The translations under genes were made by a program, and so were the position numbers. The notes beneath the pieces were generated by a model. That model was not told where the DNA came from. It did not search any database and saw nothing but the letters and a program-made list of their open reading frames with translations. From assembly GCA_944358795.1 (NCBI GenBank), contig CALVRW010000038.1, forward strand, positions 1 through 32,136: a DNA stretch of 32,136 nt, written 5' to 3'. This stretch comes from an uncultured Bacilli bacterium. GTDB lineage: Bacteria; Bacillota_I; Bacilli_A; RF39; UBA660. Below, piece after piece: positions 23,853-31,986 of the stretch (the stretch's first letter is position 1; each line of letters starts with the position of its first letter).

Positions 23853-24883
23853 TTTATCCCCTCCAAGTATTCTGTAATAACAGACGCTAATACTTCAACC
23901 GTATTACTAACTTCATCAATGGTATTTTCATATCCTCCACATTCTATTAAAATCACATTTCCATTTAAGTCCTGATTATAAACTCCGTTTACACCAGCAC
24001 CTTTTTTCTGCATAATACCACGACTTAATTTTGGATATTTCGCATTAATTAAATCACTTATTTTTTGAGAAACGGCCATGTTTTTTTGATAATTCGGATT
24101 ATTTAATCCAATTACAAATAATACTTTTGCATAATTTTTCCCATTAATTTGAATCGTAGAAGCAGATTTCGGAATCGCATCTCTATGAATATCAATTAGC
24201 AAATCAATTTCAGGATACTTTGAAAGTGTTTGATTCATAAATTGTTTACTTGCTTTGTAAGTATCTTTTACTGTCCATTGATTTAAACTCATAAATTCAT
24301 TGATATTGGTTTCCTCCACAATTGTTCCAATCCCATTATCATTTAATTTTTCTTTTAATAAATACGATGCCATCATAACATTTGGTGTAATATTATAAGG
24401 TTCTAAATTTTTCATACTATAATTTTCTGTTTGATGTGTATTATAAAGATATACTCTAACGTCTTTTACTTTTTCAGGATTCGGATCTTTAATATGTTCT
24501 GTTTCCTTACTAACAGTTTCTTCTGTCTCTTTTACCACATCATTATTTTCATTTTTAACAAATACAGTCTCTTTTTTCAGTGGTTCTTGTTTATAATGAA
24601 AAACTGTCTCTAATGTCTGTTCTGGATTTTGCATATCAATCCCTGTCAATAACTTTGTGGCTTTCGTAAGAAAGCTATTTTGATCTTTTTCGTATAACAT
24701 ATGATGGTTACTATCTTTCATCATAGCTTTTAAAAAATCTTCATTATTATTCGTAAGCTGTACTTTAATTAGTAATCCACTACCAATTTGATAAATCAAA
24801 TAAACAGCTAAAATCAAACCGATATATTTTATCTTTTTAAATGGTTTTTTCTTTCTTCTTTTTGCGATAAATCTTCTTCTCAT
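23849..24883 (-). CDS. spoIIP: Stage II sporulation protein P
   Basis: SpoIIP is a membrane-anchored peptidoglycan amidase/endopeptidase that with SpoIID and SpoIIM drives engulfment of the forespore. The protein (344 residues) has a basic N-terminus (MRRRFIAKRRKKK), a membrane anchor at about 19-36, a variable linker rich in Glu/Lys/Val and a C-terminal amidase domain with YNTHQTENY (His150), DIHRDA (His233) and ECGG (Glu314), which fit the metal-binding and catalytic positions of the SpoIIP family. The start at 24883 follows AAGGTGAT; a longer frame to 24931 has no such site. It is coupled to the yqxA-like gene. An IS element lies about 75 bases upstream, between it and gpr. Confidence 0.95.
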   Translation of the reverse strand: MRRRFIAKRRKKKPFKKIKYIGLILAVYLIYQIGSGLLIKVQLTNNNEDFLKAMMKDSNHHMLYEKDQNSFLTKATKLLTGIDMQNPEQTLETVFHYKQEPLKKETVFVKNENNDVVKETEETVSKETEHIKDPNPEKVKDVRVYLYNTHQTENYSMKNLEPYNITPNVMMASYLLKEKLNDNGIGTIVEETNINEFMSLNQWTVKDTYKASKQFMNQTLSKYPEIDLLIDIHRDAIPKSASTIQINGKNYAKVLFVIGLNNPNYQKNMAVSQKISDLINAKYPKLSRGIMQKKGAGVNGVYNQDLNGNVILIECGGYENTIDEVSNTVEVLASVITEYLEGIN

Positions 24884-24900
24884 CGTATCACCTTCACCAT

Positions 24901-24928
24901 TATATATGTGGAAATACGAAAAACATGT
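24901..24928 (-). promoter_or_regulatory. Possible sigma-E-type promoter of spoIIP
   Basis: ACATGTT (24928-24922) and CATATATA (24908-24901), 13 bases apart on the minus strand, resemble the mother-cell sigma-E pattern. The predicted start would leave a very short leader, which weakens the case. Confidence 0.3.
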
Positions 24929-24959
24929 CACTTTTTCTTAAAAGAAAAAAGTAGCAATG

Positions 24960-24979
24960 CCAATGTTATTAACTTAAGA
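24960..24979 (+). repeat. Left terminal inverted repeat of the IS element
   Basis: Twenty bases identical to the reverse complement of 26464-26483. Similarity fades after this stretch (GATA then differing bases). Confidence 0.85.
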
Positions 24980-25042
24980 AGATAGGAATTTAATATTCTA
25001 TCTTTTTTTGATACAATAAGATAAAGAATAAAAGAGGTAAAG

Positions 25043-26278
25043 ATGAAGTAATCATATAAAAGTGTAAATATCGTAAAAGAAAATCTAGGAAAAAGTGATT
25101 TTGTATCTAAATGTAGAATACATGAGAAAGATTATATAAGAAAAAGAAAAGTTGTTCCACAAGATATTATTTTATACGAATTAAATAAGAGAGGATTAAG
25201 TAGTAAAATGGAAATAATAAATTTCAATAATATTAATGATATTAAAAATATAAGCTCTCCAGGTCTATTAAAACAAAGAGAAAAATTAAATCCAAACGCA
25301 TTCATTTATTTAATGCAAGAAACGTTAAAAGAGTTTTATGTAGGATATCAAAACGAAGTGAAAACATATAAAGGATATGTATTAACAGGAATAGATGGAA
25401 GTGATTTTGAAATTCCAAACACAAAAAGTTCAAGAGAAAAATATAACGGAAAACAACAAAAACAATGTGCAAGAGTAACAGTCTCAACATGTTACGATTT
25501 GTTAAATCATTATACTCTAGATACAATAGTTGAAAAATATGATTATAGTGAAACAGAAATGGCACGAAGACATTATGAAACAATCAATAAAGAACAATTA
25601 TTAGGAAATTTTAAATCAATCAGAATAATGGATAGAGGTTATAGAAATTTAAGTAATATATATAACTATGTAAAAAATGATGATAAGTTTTTAATCAGAA
25701 TAGCATCATCAGTTTATGAAAAAGAAAACCAATCTATGAAGTCAAATGATGAAATTATAGAGATAAAGTATGAGTATAATCGAGCAAAATATTATAAACA
25801 TACTGATCCAGAACTATATGAATATTTAAAAAGTGGAAATACAATAAAAGTAAGATGTGTCAAGATAGAATTAGACACAGGAGAAATAGAAACATTATTG
25901 ACTAATTTAGATAAAAATAAATTTACGACAAACGAAATAAAAGAGTTATATAATTTGCGTTGGCAAATAGAAATAAATTATAGACATCTAAAAAATGATT
26001 TAAAGATTGAAAATATAACCAGTAGCAAAGAAATTTTAATTAAACAAGATATATATAGCCAAGTCTTAGTTTCCAATATGCTTCAAGCATTTATAAATGA
26101 TAACGATGAAAATATTAAACAAGAAAAATATAAAAACAAGATGAAAACAAACACGAATATGTCAGTTGGAATTTTTAAGAATACATTGATTTATATTCTA
26201 TTAGAAGATAATGCCAAGAAACGTTCAGAAATGATGGATAATTTTTGTTTAGCAATAGAAAAATATATTGTTCAATAA
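25043..26278 (+). pseudogene. IS4-family DDE transposase with in-frame stop at codon 3
   Basis: The frame starts at ATG 25043 behind AGAGGTAAAG, reads Met-Lys, meets TAA at 25049-25051, and is then open to 26278. The part between the stop and the next ATG (25208) encodes 52 residues that look like real transposase N-terminus (KENLGKSDFVSKCRIHEK, VVPQDIILYELNKRG). In the part from 25208 (356 residues) the DDE residues are Asp63 (GIDGSD), Asp142 (IMDRGY) and Glu255; the YREK signature Y248-x2-R251-x3-E255-x6-K262 of IS4-type transposases is perfect. Without readthrough or an alternative start the protein would lack its N-terminal 55 residues, so a recent inactivation is likely. A sequencing error is the alternative. 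Confidence 0.75.
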
Positions 26279-26368
26279 AACCTGGAAGAAAGAATCAAAG
26301 AAATAATAATCCAAAAAATAGATATCATATTAATCAAAGAAAAACCTTTTGACAAAATGTGTATCACT

Positions 26369-26398
26369 ACCATAACATAGTTTAAACCTATGGTTTTT
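26369..26398 (+). terminator. Possible terminator of the transposase gene
   Basis: ACCATA / TATGGT (or the inner CATAG / CTATG) can pair ahead of a T run at 26394-26398. The stem is short. Confidence 0.4.
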
Positions 26399-26463
26399 AT
26401 TATGTGTGAAAAAAATAAAATTAACAAAAAACAAAAGAGATATGATTTTATCATAAACATATC

Positions 26464-26483
26464 TCTTAAGTTAATAACATTGG
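26464..26483 (-). repeat. Right terminal inverted repeat of the IS element
   Basis: Exact reverse complement of the left end at 24960-24979. Confidence 0.85.
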
Positions 26484-26509
26484 ATAAAAATCTCTATCTA
26501 TTTTTTAAA

Positions 26510-27520
26510 TTATAAATCGTGTAACACTTGATTTAAACTACTTGCAAGCATTTGACTTAGCTTTTTTATTAGAAAATCTATTTCTTTTGGCGTTACAATT
26601 AAGTTATAACCAACCGGAGTTAATACTTCAAGAAATAATTGTTTTAATTCTTCTTCGGTTAAATATCCGAGTAATCCAAGTAATGCTACTTTATCTTCTT
26701 TAGAAGTTTCTACTTCTTTCTCTAAATAATTTACTGTCCCACTGACAACTAATTTTGAAGATGGTTTTTTATGATTTGACTTTGTATAAGAAAAATGTTG
26801 ATGCATAAATTTTACTGTATCACTTACAACTGTTACGAGATCCACTACTGTTGGAACGCCAATTGCAATAACAGGTACTCCGATTGTTTCTTTACTAATT
26901 TCTTTTCTTTTATTTCCAACACCACTTCCAGGATGAATTCCTGTATCTGTAATTTGGATTGTTTTATTTACGCGAGAAATAGAACTACTTTTTAAAGCAT
27001 CAATTACAATTACAAAGTCTGGTTTTACTTCTTCTACTACACCTTTAATTACAGCAATCGTTTCAATTCCTGTTTCTCCCATTACTCCTGGTGATATTGC
27101 AGAAACATTACGAAAATGGGGATCTACATCTCCAATCTCATATAAATGTCTTGTTACAATCACTTGTTCAATTGCAAGTGGACCCAATGCATCTGGGGTT
27201 GATTTATTATTTCCTAGTCCCACTACTAAAACAACACTATCTTTTTTCATTCCCATTTCTGTTAATAATTGTTTCACTTGTTTTACAACTACTGTTTCCA
27301 CTTTTTCACGATTTTTTGTATCTGTAATATCCGTAAATTCTATCGTTAAATAAGTTCCCTCTTTCTTCCCAATTAAATTTGCTTCCTGATCTGATAAAAT
27401 CATTTTCGTAACTGTAACATTTTCTTCTTGAAAGCTTTCCTGTTTACTTTGATTTCCTACTGAGTCAATCGCAAGATCAGTTCGTATTTCATAATTAGAT
27501 AAATCAATTTCATGTTCCAT
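26510..27520 (-). CDS. gpr: Germination protease GPR
   Basis: GPR is the aspartic-type endopeptidase (family A25) that degrades small acid-soluble spore proteins at germination; it is made in the forespore as a zymogen. The protein (336 residues) shows YEIRTDLA near the N-terminus, which corresponds to the region of propeptide cleavage, then VVGLGNNKSTPDALGPLA, SPGVMGETGIET, DFVIVIDALKSSSISRVN and TDTGIHPGSGVGN, all family blocks. The start at 27520 is supported by GGTGAT four bases upstream. It stands divergent to rpsT as in Bacillus. Its 3' end is 26 bases from the IS element, so any cotranscription with spoIIP has been broken. Confidence 0.96.
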   Translation of the reverse strand: MEHEIDLSNYEIRTDLAIDSVGNQSKQESFQEENVTVTKMILSDQEANLIGKKEGTYLTIEFTDITDTKNREKVETVVVKQVKQLLTEMGMKKDSVVLVVGLGNNKSTPDALGPLAIEQVIVTRHLYEIGDVDPHFRNVSAISPGVMGETGIETIAVIKGVVEEVKPDFVIVIDALKSSSISRVNKTIQITDTGIHPGSGVGNKRKEISKETIGVPVIAIGVPTVVDLVTVVSDTVKFMHQHFSYTKSNHKKPSSKLVVSGTVNYLEKEVETSKEDKVALLGLLGYLTEEELKQLFLEVLTPVGYNLIVTPKEIDFLIKKLSQMLASSLNQVLHDL

Positions 27521-27536
27521 TGTAATCACCACTATT

Positions 27537-27565
27537 ATTTTTACCAAAAATCCCCGTTTTTATTT
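27537..27565 (-). promoter_or_regulatory. Candidate forespore (sigma-F/sigma-G) promoter of gpr
   Basis: GGTAAAAAT (27545-27537) fits the GGnnAnAMT -10 pattern of forespore sigma factors; AAATA (27565-27561) 15 bases upstream fits the -35 partly. In Bacillus gpr is read by these factors. Confidence 0.45.
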
Positions 27566-27591
27566 GCAATTTCTTATAATTATGATAAAAT
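27564..27591 (+). promoter_or_regulatory. Promoter of rpsT
   Basis: TTGCAA (27564-27569), 16 bases, then TAAAAT (27586-27591) with TGA in front, an extended -10. It overlaps the upstream end of the gpr promoter. Confidence 0.7.
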
Positions 27592-27626
27592 AGATGTGTG
27601 CTTAAGAACTGGGAGGTGAAAGAACT

Positions 27627-27890
27627 ATGGCAAATATGAAAAATGCTAAGAAAGCAATCAAAACAATTAAAAAGAAAAAAGAAAGTAATAATGTATTTAA
27701 AGCAAGTATGAGAACTGCAATGAAAAATGTAGAAAAAGCAGTTGTTGCAAAAGATGTTGACGGAGCAAAAGAAGCTTTAAATATTGCAATTAAGAGAATT
27801 GATAAAGCTTGTAGCAAAGGTGTTGTTACTAGTAACTTCGCAGCTCGTAATAAATCTAGATTAACAAAAAAAGTAAATGAAATGAAGTAA
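27627..27890 (+). CDS. rpsT: 30S ribosomal protein S20
   Basis: S20 is a helical primary 16S rRNA-binding protein of the small subunit. The 87 residues show the family pattern MANMKNAKKAIKTIKKKK at the N-terminus, a central helix with VFKASMRTAMKNVEKAV and the C-terminal block KGVVTSNFAARNKSRLTKKVN. GGGAGGTGAAAGAACT precedes ATG. The gene is monocistronic with its own promoter and terminator and is divergent to gpr, the arrangement known from Bacillus. Confidence 0.97.
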   Translation: MANMKNAKKAIKTIKKKKESNNVFKASMRTAMKNVEKAVVAKDVDGAKEALNIAIKRIDKACSKGVVTSNFAARNKSRLTKKVNEMK

Positions 27891-27908
27891 TAGAGATTAC
27901 TTCTTTTT
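27884..27908 (+). terminator. Terminator of rpsT
   Basis: GAAGTAA / TTACTTC, a perfect 7-bp stem with a 6-nt loop, followed by five T. The stop codon is within the first arm. Confidence 0.85.
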
Positions 27909-27923
27909 ATTTTTCTAAAAGTT

Positions 27924-27932
27924 TGTTATAAT
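27924..27932 (+). promoter_or_regulatory. Extended -10 promoter of the transglutaminase-like gene
   Basis: TGTTATAAT stands just upstream of AAGGTGAT and the start codon. No good -35 is present. Confidence 0.55.
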
Positions 27933-27948
27933 AAATTAAGGTGATAAT

Positions 27949-28872
27949 ATGAAAAAGATATTAGCGTATATTGCTTGTGGAATCATCCTACTAGCACTCG
28001 TTTTTTATAATGATTCAATTACAAATTTCATTATGGTAAACTTTATTTATAAACGAGATATTGTAATAGAAGAACCAAATCCATATAAGAAAAATACAAA
28101 GTTTCAGTATGTAACACAAGTATCAGACTTTGAACCAAATAATAAAAAAGATCTTATGAATATTATCTATACGATTTTAAATAACGGATGGAATTCTTTT
28201 ACATTTTTCTGTAATACAGAATATAAAGATTGTACAAAAGATGTAAATGAATTAATTGATAATAAAGAATTACTTTCTAATTTAAATAATTTTGTAAGTC
28301 CTTATAATTCTTATAATCGATTATATGTAAATTATAATAATTTCGGAAAAGTAACGATTGATGTAGAAAAAATATATAATGAAGAACAAATTAAACAAAT
28401 AGATAGTAAAATTGATGAGATTATGAAAACGATTATCAAGCCAACAATGTCAACAGAAGAAAAAATTAAAGCATTTCATGATTATATTATTAATACAACC
28501 GTGTATGATACGATAAATGCAGAAAAATTAAAAAATAATCAAGAAATTGATCGTGCTGAAAATACCCATAATGCTTATGGTCTACTTTTTAATCATAAGA
28601 GTTTATGTGGTGGATATAGCGATGCAATGACAATCTTTTTAGATAAATTAAATCTTCCAAATATGAAAGTATCAACTTATTCTCATGTATGGAATTTAGT
28701 ATATATTAATAATCAATGGTATCATTTAGATGCGACATGGGATGATCCTGTTGTTGATACAAAGGAAAATTTATTACTACATAATTATTTCTTAATACCA
28801 AATGAAGTATTACAACAAAGAGATCCAAATTATCATAAATTTGATTCTTCTATTTATGTAGAAGCACAATAA
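27949..28872 (+). CDS. Membrane-anchored transglutaminase-like cysteine protein
   Basis: The 307-residue protein has an N-terminal membrane anchor or signal (ILAYIACGIILLALVFY, about 4-20) without a lipobox, so the bulk should be outside the cell. The C-terminal half is a transglutaminase-like/CYK3-type domain: KIKAFHDYI near 172-180, the nucleophile Cys220 in SLCGGYSDAM, His246 in SHVWNLV and Asp261 in YHLDATWDD, a complete Cys-His-Asp triad. Such bacterial domains may act as peptidases or cross-linkers on surface proteins; the substrate here is unknown. It is monocistronic and convergent to miaA with a shared terminator. AAGGTGAT precedes ATG. Confidence 0.85.
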   Translation: MKKILAYIACGIILLALVFYNDSITNFIMVNFIYKRDIVIEEPNPYKKNTKFQYVTQVSDFEPNNKKDLMNIIYTILNNGWNSFTFFCNTEYKDCTKDVNELIDNKELLSNLNNFVSPYNSYNRLYVNYNNFGKVTIDVEKIYNEEQIKQIDSKIDEIMKTIIKPTMSTEEKIKAFHDYIINTTVYDTINAEKLKNNQEIDRAENTHNAYGLLFNHKSLCGGYSDAMTIFLDKLNLPNMKVSTYSHVWNLVYINNQWYHLDATWDDPVVDTKENLLLHNYFLIPNEVLQQRDPNYHKFDSSIYVEAQ

Positions 28873-28897
28873 AAGAGTTCAACTATAGAACTCTTTT
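28871..28897. terminator. Bidirectional terminator between convergent genes
   Basis: AAAAGAGTTC / GAACTCTTTT forms a perfect 10-bp stem with a 7-nt loop and T tracts on both strands. Both the transglutaminase-like stop codon and the miaA stop codon touch the stem. Confidence 0.85.
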
Positions 28898-29784
28898 TAC
28901 ATTGTTGTTTTTAAATATTGATATACTTCTTCTACTGTTTCCTGAAAATTTTGAAAATTAACATCAAACCATGTTACTTTCATTTGATTACGAAACCAAG
29001 TATATTGTCTTTTCGCATATTTTCTACTATTCTGTTTTATTTTATCAAGACAGTTCTCTAACGTATCAGTTCCTTCAAAGTAAGGAAATAATTCTTTATA
29101 ACCAATTGGAGTCATCACTGCTTTTGAACGAATATTAGAATCATAAATCTTTTTTGCTTCTTCTAATAATCCTTGTTCTACCATATTGTCAACTCGATGA
29201 TTAATTCTTTGATAAAGAATTTCACGATCTGTAGTAAGTCCAATTGTAATAATTGGATAAACTAATTTTTCTGTAATTTCTTTTGTACTAAATGGTTTTC
29301 CAGTTTCCAAATAATAATTGTAGGCTCGAATCACTCGTTTACGATTATTTTTATGAATCGTCGTATCTGGATCAACAGCTAATAACTTTTGATAAAGTTC
29401 TTCATCTGATAATGATTCATATTGATCATTAAATTTTCCTTCTGTAAAGTGATAATCATAGACTGCAGCTTTGATATATAATCCTGTACCACCTACTAAA
29501 ATAGGTACAATATTTTGTTGTAGTAATGTATCAATTTGTCTTCTACAATCTTTTTGATAATCATAAACAGTATAATCTTCTTCTATTCCTCTTATATCAA
29601 ATAAATGATGCGGAATTCCTTCTTTTTCATCTTCTGTTACTTTTGCTGTTGCGATATCTAACCCTTGATAAATTTGTGTACTATCTGCATTAATTATTTC
29701 TCCATGTAATTTTTTTGCTAATTCAACACTTAATTTGGTTTTTCCTACACCTGTAGGTCCTACAATTATAATGACTGGTTTCAT
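28897..29784 (-). CDS. miaA: tRNA dimethylallyltransferase
   Basis: MiaA transfers a dimethylallyl group to A37 of tRNAs reading codons that begin with U. The 295-residue protein begins with the P-loop GPTGVGKT (9-16), followed by NADSTQIYQGLDIATAK, PHHLFDI, LVGGTGLYIKA and a C-terminal RKYAKRQYTWFRNQ block, all typical. Its start overlaps the stop codon of the upstream unknown gene by four bases, so the two are coupled. mutL, which often precedes miaA in Firmicutes, is elsewhere in this window. It ends in a bidirectional terminator. Confidence 0.97.
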   Translation of the reverse strand: MKPVIIIVGPTGVGKTKLSVELAKKLHGEIINADSTQIYQGLDIATAKVTEDEKEGIPHHLFDIRGIEEDYTVYDYQKDCRRQIDTLLQQNIVPILVGGTGLYIKAAVYDYHFTEGKFNDQYESLSDEELYQKLLAVDPDTTIHKNNRKRVIRAYNYYLETGKPFSTKEITEKLVYPIITIGLTTDREILYQRINHRVDNMVEQGLLEEAKKIYDSNIRSKAVMTPIGYKELFPYFEGTDTLENCLDKIKQNSRKYAKRQYTWFRNQMKVTWFDVNFQNFQETVEEVYQYLKTTM

Positions 29785-30254
29785 TTTGTAACTCCCATTT
29801 GATAACTAATTTCACTACCATCTAAATATTCCGGTATAATTTGTAATGCTTCTTGCATTGAATACGTTTCTAACATTTGATTAAGATACATACGATTACT
29901 TAATAAAGGAATCGTTTTATTATCATAAATTTCATAATTTTTTGGTTCTATTTCTTTAAATGCTTGAATTGCTAGAAAAACTTCTTCTTTACTATAACTA
30001 ATAATTGCTACATTGTAATGAATGAGACTTATTAGTGTTGTAAGGGAAATCGCATAAGATATGAAAGTTGGTTGTTTCTGTAATAGATGCATCATCTCAA
30101 AAAAACGAGTTTGATCAATCTCTTTTAATGACGCAATACAAGTTGCATATTCTGCTTTTTCTAAACAAGTTTCTTTCTCTCTTGCTTCCCACTCATTCCT
30201 AGGTTGATAGGAATTTAATTGATATATAAATTCTTTTAATTCTTGCTGTTTCAT
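29781..30254 (-). CDS. Hypothetical protein coupled to miaA
   Basis: I do not recognise this protein of about 157 residues. It appears soluble or weakly membrane-associated, with a hydrophobic stretch in the middle (SYAISLTTLISLIHYNVAII) that could be a buried helix or a single membrane segment. The rest is helical and acidic to neutral. The ATG at 30254 is chosen because GGAGG stands six bases upstream; two other in-frame ATG codons are too close to this site. The four-base overlap with miaA suggests the two products are made together, but gives no clear function. Confidence 0.65.
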   Translation of the reverse strand: MKQQELKEFIYQLNSYQPRNEWEAREKETCLEKAEYATCIASLKEIDQTRFFEMMHLLQKQPTFISYAISLTTLISLIHYNVAIISYSKEEVFLAIQAFKEIEPKNYEIYDNKTIPLLSNRMYLNQMLETYSMQEALQIIPEYLDGSEISYQMGVTK

Positions 30255-30313
30255 CTTCATCCTCCACATTATTATTATATCATACTCAAGAGAAATGCTT
30301 TTTATATTTCCAA

Positions 30314-30347
30314 AAAGAAAAGAAAATTAACACTTTAATTGTCAATT
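30314..30347 (-). terminator. Terminator of ruvAB
   Basis: AATTGACA / TGTTAATT (8 bp, one G-U, 7-nt loop) followed by TTCTTTTCTTTTT on the minus strand, a few bases after the ruvB stop codon. Confidence 0.6.
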
Positions 30348-30352
30348 CTTTT

Positions 30353-31351
30353 TTATTTTTTAGGAACTTCAATTCCAAAATGTTCATAAGCTTTCTCTGT
30401 AACCATTCTACCTCTTGGTGTTCTTTTTAATAATCCAGTTTGTAGTAAATATGGTTCATAAACATCTTCAATCGTAGTTGCTTCTTCTCCAATAGAAGAT
30501 GCAACTGCTTCTAACCCAACTGGTCCTCCATTAAAACGTTCAATAATACTCTTTAATAAATTATAATCAGTATCATCAAGTCCTAAACTATCTACTTTTA
30601 ACTTATCAAGCGCAAACTTTGTAATTTCTAACGTCATATTACCATCACCCATAACAAGTGCATAATCTCTTACTCGTTTAAATAATCGATTGGCAATACG
30701 TGGTGTTCCTCTACTACGTGTTGCAAGTTCAATCGCTGCTTCATCATCAATTGGTGCATCTAATACACGACTTGTTCGTTTTACAATTTGCGTTAATTCT
30801 TCTACTGTATAAAAGTTTAATTTCGCAACAATTCCAAAGCGATCACGAAGTGGTCCTGTCAAATCTCCTGCTCTTGTTGTTGCTCCAACTAACGTAAAAG
30901 GTGGTAAATCGATTCGAATATTTCTACTACTTGATTCACTTCCTACCATAATATCTAAAGTAAAATCTTCCATTGCTGGATATAAAATTTCTTCAATTTG
31001 TCTTGGCATACGATGAATCTCATCGATAAATAAGACATCTCCTTCTTCTAAACTAGAAAGAATCGATGCTAAATCTCCACTTTTTTCTATAGAAGGCCCA
31101 CTCGCAGTTTTAATATTTGTTCCCATCTCATTTGCAATAATATAAGAAAGCGTTGTCTTACCAAGACCTGGAGGTCCATATAAAAGAACATGATCTAATG
31201 TCTCTTTACGCATTTTTGCTGCTTTCATAAAAATAACTAAATTTTCTTTTACTTCACTTTGTCCTATATATTCATCAATCGACTCCGGTCTAATACTATC
31301 ATCGATTACTTCATCCTGTAATACTTCAGGTGTTACAATTCTATTATCCAT
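30353..31351 (-). CDS. ruvB: Holliday junction branch migration helicase RuvB
   Basis: RuvB is the AAA+ motor that drives branch migration of Holliday junctions with RuvA. The 332 residues show [11 protein letters not shown] (21-31), Walker A GPPGLGKT (59-66), Walker B LFIDEIHR with Asp110/Glu111, the sensor region [18 protein letters not shown], and the C-terminal winged helix ([14 protein letters not shown]). Length is normal. It follows ruvA by 13 bases, so ruvAB is one unit. ruvC is absent from this stretch, as usual in Firmicutes, which use RecU. queA and tgt, frequent neighbours, do not follow. Confidence 0.98.
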   Translation of the reverse strand: MDNRIVTPEVLQDEVIDDSIRPESIDEYIGQSEVKENLVIFMKAAKMRKETLDHVLLYGPPGLGKTTLSYIIANEMGTNIKTASGPSIEKSGDLASILSSLEEGDVLFIDEIHRMPRQIEEILYPAMEDFTLDIMVGSESSSRNIRIDLPPFTLVGATTRAGDLTGPLRDRFGIVAKLNFYTVEELTQIVKRTSRVLDAPIDDEAAIELATRSRGTPRIANRLFKRVRDYALVMGDGNMTLEITKFALDKLKVDSLGLDDTDYNLLKSIIERFNGGPVGLEAVASSIGEEATTIEDVYEPYLLQTGLLKRTPRGRMVTEKAYEHFGIEVPKK

Positions 31352-31364
31352 AGAAAACTCCTTT

Positions 31365-31907
31365 CTATAATAATTTTAATGCCTCTTTAATTTGTTTTTC
31401 AATTGCCATATCTGCATCAATCTTCGGTAAAATCTTTTGAATATTTTGTGCTTTATAACCAAGTGCTTTTAATGCTTCTACTAATTCTGTATAATCTACC
31501 TTTTTATTATCAGAACTACTTACTAATTTTCCTTTTAAATCTAAAATAATCTGTCTTGCTACTTTCTCTCCTACTTTTGGAAATTTTTTTAAATAAGAAA
31601 TATCTTCTCGTTCAATTGCATCAACAATTCCATCTACTGATCCAATAAACATACCTTGTGCCATTTTACAACCGACACCTTTAACATTAATTAATTTTAA
31701 AAATAATTCTTTTTCTTCTTTTGTAGGAAACCCATATAAACTATTTTCATCTTCTCTTACATATTGATAAACATAAATTGTTTTCTCTTCTCCAATATGA
31801 TATTTTTCTGGTGTTGCCATCGCTACCAAAAAACCAATTCCTTGATTTTCAATAACAAGATGTGAAAGTCCTATCTCTGTTATTTTACCTTTTATATATG
31901 CATACAT
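31365..31907 (-). CDS. ruvA: Holliday junction binding protein RuvA
   Basis: RuvA binds the four-way junction and loads RuvB. The 180-residue protein starts [13 protein letters not shown] with an OB-fold domain, then two helix-hairpin-helix motifs ([34 protein letters not shown]) and a C-terminal RuvB-binding domain ([18 protein letters not shown]). It is somewhat shorter than the usual 190-205 residues, through a short linker before domain III. GGTGATAGT precedes ATG, and a near-consensus promoter stands directly upstream. Confidence 0.97.
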   Translation of the reverse strand: MYAYIKGKITEIGLSHLVIENQGIGFLVAMATPEKYHIGEEKTIYVYQYVREDENSLYGFPTKEEKELFLKLINVKGVGCKMAQGMFIGSVDGIVDAIEREDISYLKKFPKVGEKVARQIILDLKGKLVSSSDNKKVDYTELVEALKALGYKAQNIQKILPKIDADMAIEKQIKEALKLL

Positions 31908-31922
31908 ACTATCACCATTACC

Positions 31923-31951
31923 AGTATATCAAAAACACGAACATTTGTCTA
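31923..31951 (-). promoter_or_regulatory. Promoter of ruvAB
   Basis: TAGACA (31951-31946), 17 bases, then TATACT (31928-31923) on the minus strand, five of six matches in both boxes. Confidence 0.75.
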
Positions 31952-31955
31952 TGAT

Positions 31956-31986
31956 TAAAAAGAAAAGAGTAAGAACTCTTACTCTT
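31956..31986 (-). terminator. Terminator of the partial gene at the right edge
   Basis: AAGAGTAAG / CTTACTCTT (9 bp, 4-nt loop) followed by TTCTTTTT on the minus strand. The stop codon of the gene lies at the base of the stem. Confidence 0.85.

Larger units (their letters stand above)
24960..26483 (+). mobile_element. IS4/IS231-like insertion sequence between spoIIP and gpr
   Basis: The element is about 1.52 kb, bounded by perfect 20-bp inverted repeats CCAATGTTATTAACTTAAGA (24960-24979) and its complement (26464-26483). The repeat resembles the remembered IS231-type end ...ATCAACTTAAGAA. It holds one DDE transposase gene on the plus strand with an early stop codon, and about 185 non-coding bases at its right side. 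No target duplication is visible next to the ends. It is read against the flanking minus-strand genes, 26 bases behind the gpr stop codon. Confidence 0.85.

Noticed and set aside
24945-26500. Target site duplication of the IS element
   Set aside because: The bases next to the two inverted repeats do not match each other over any useful length.
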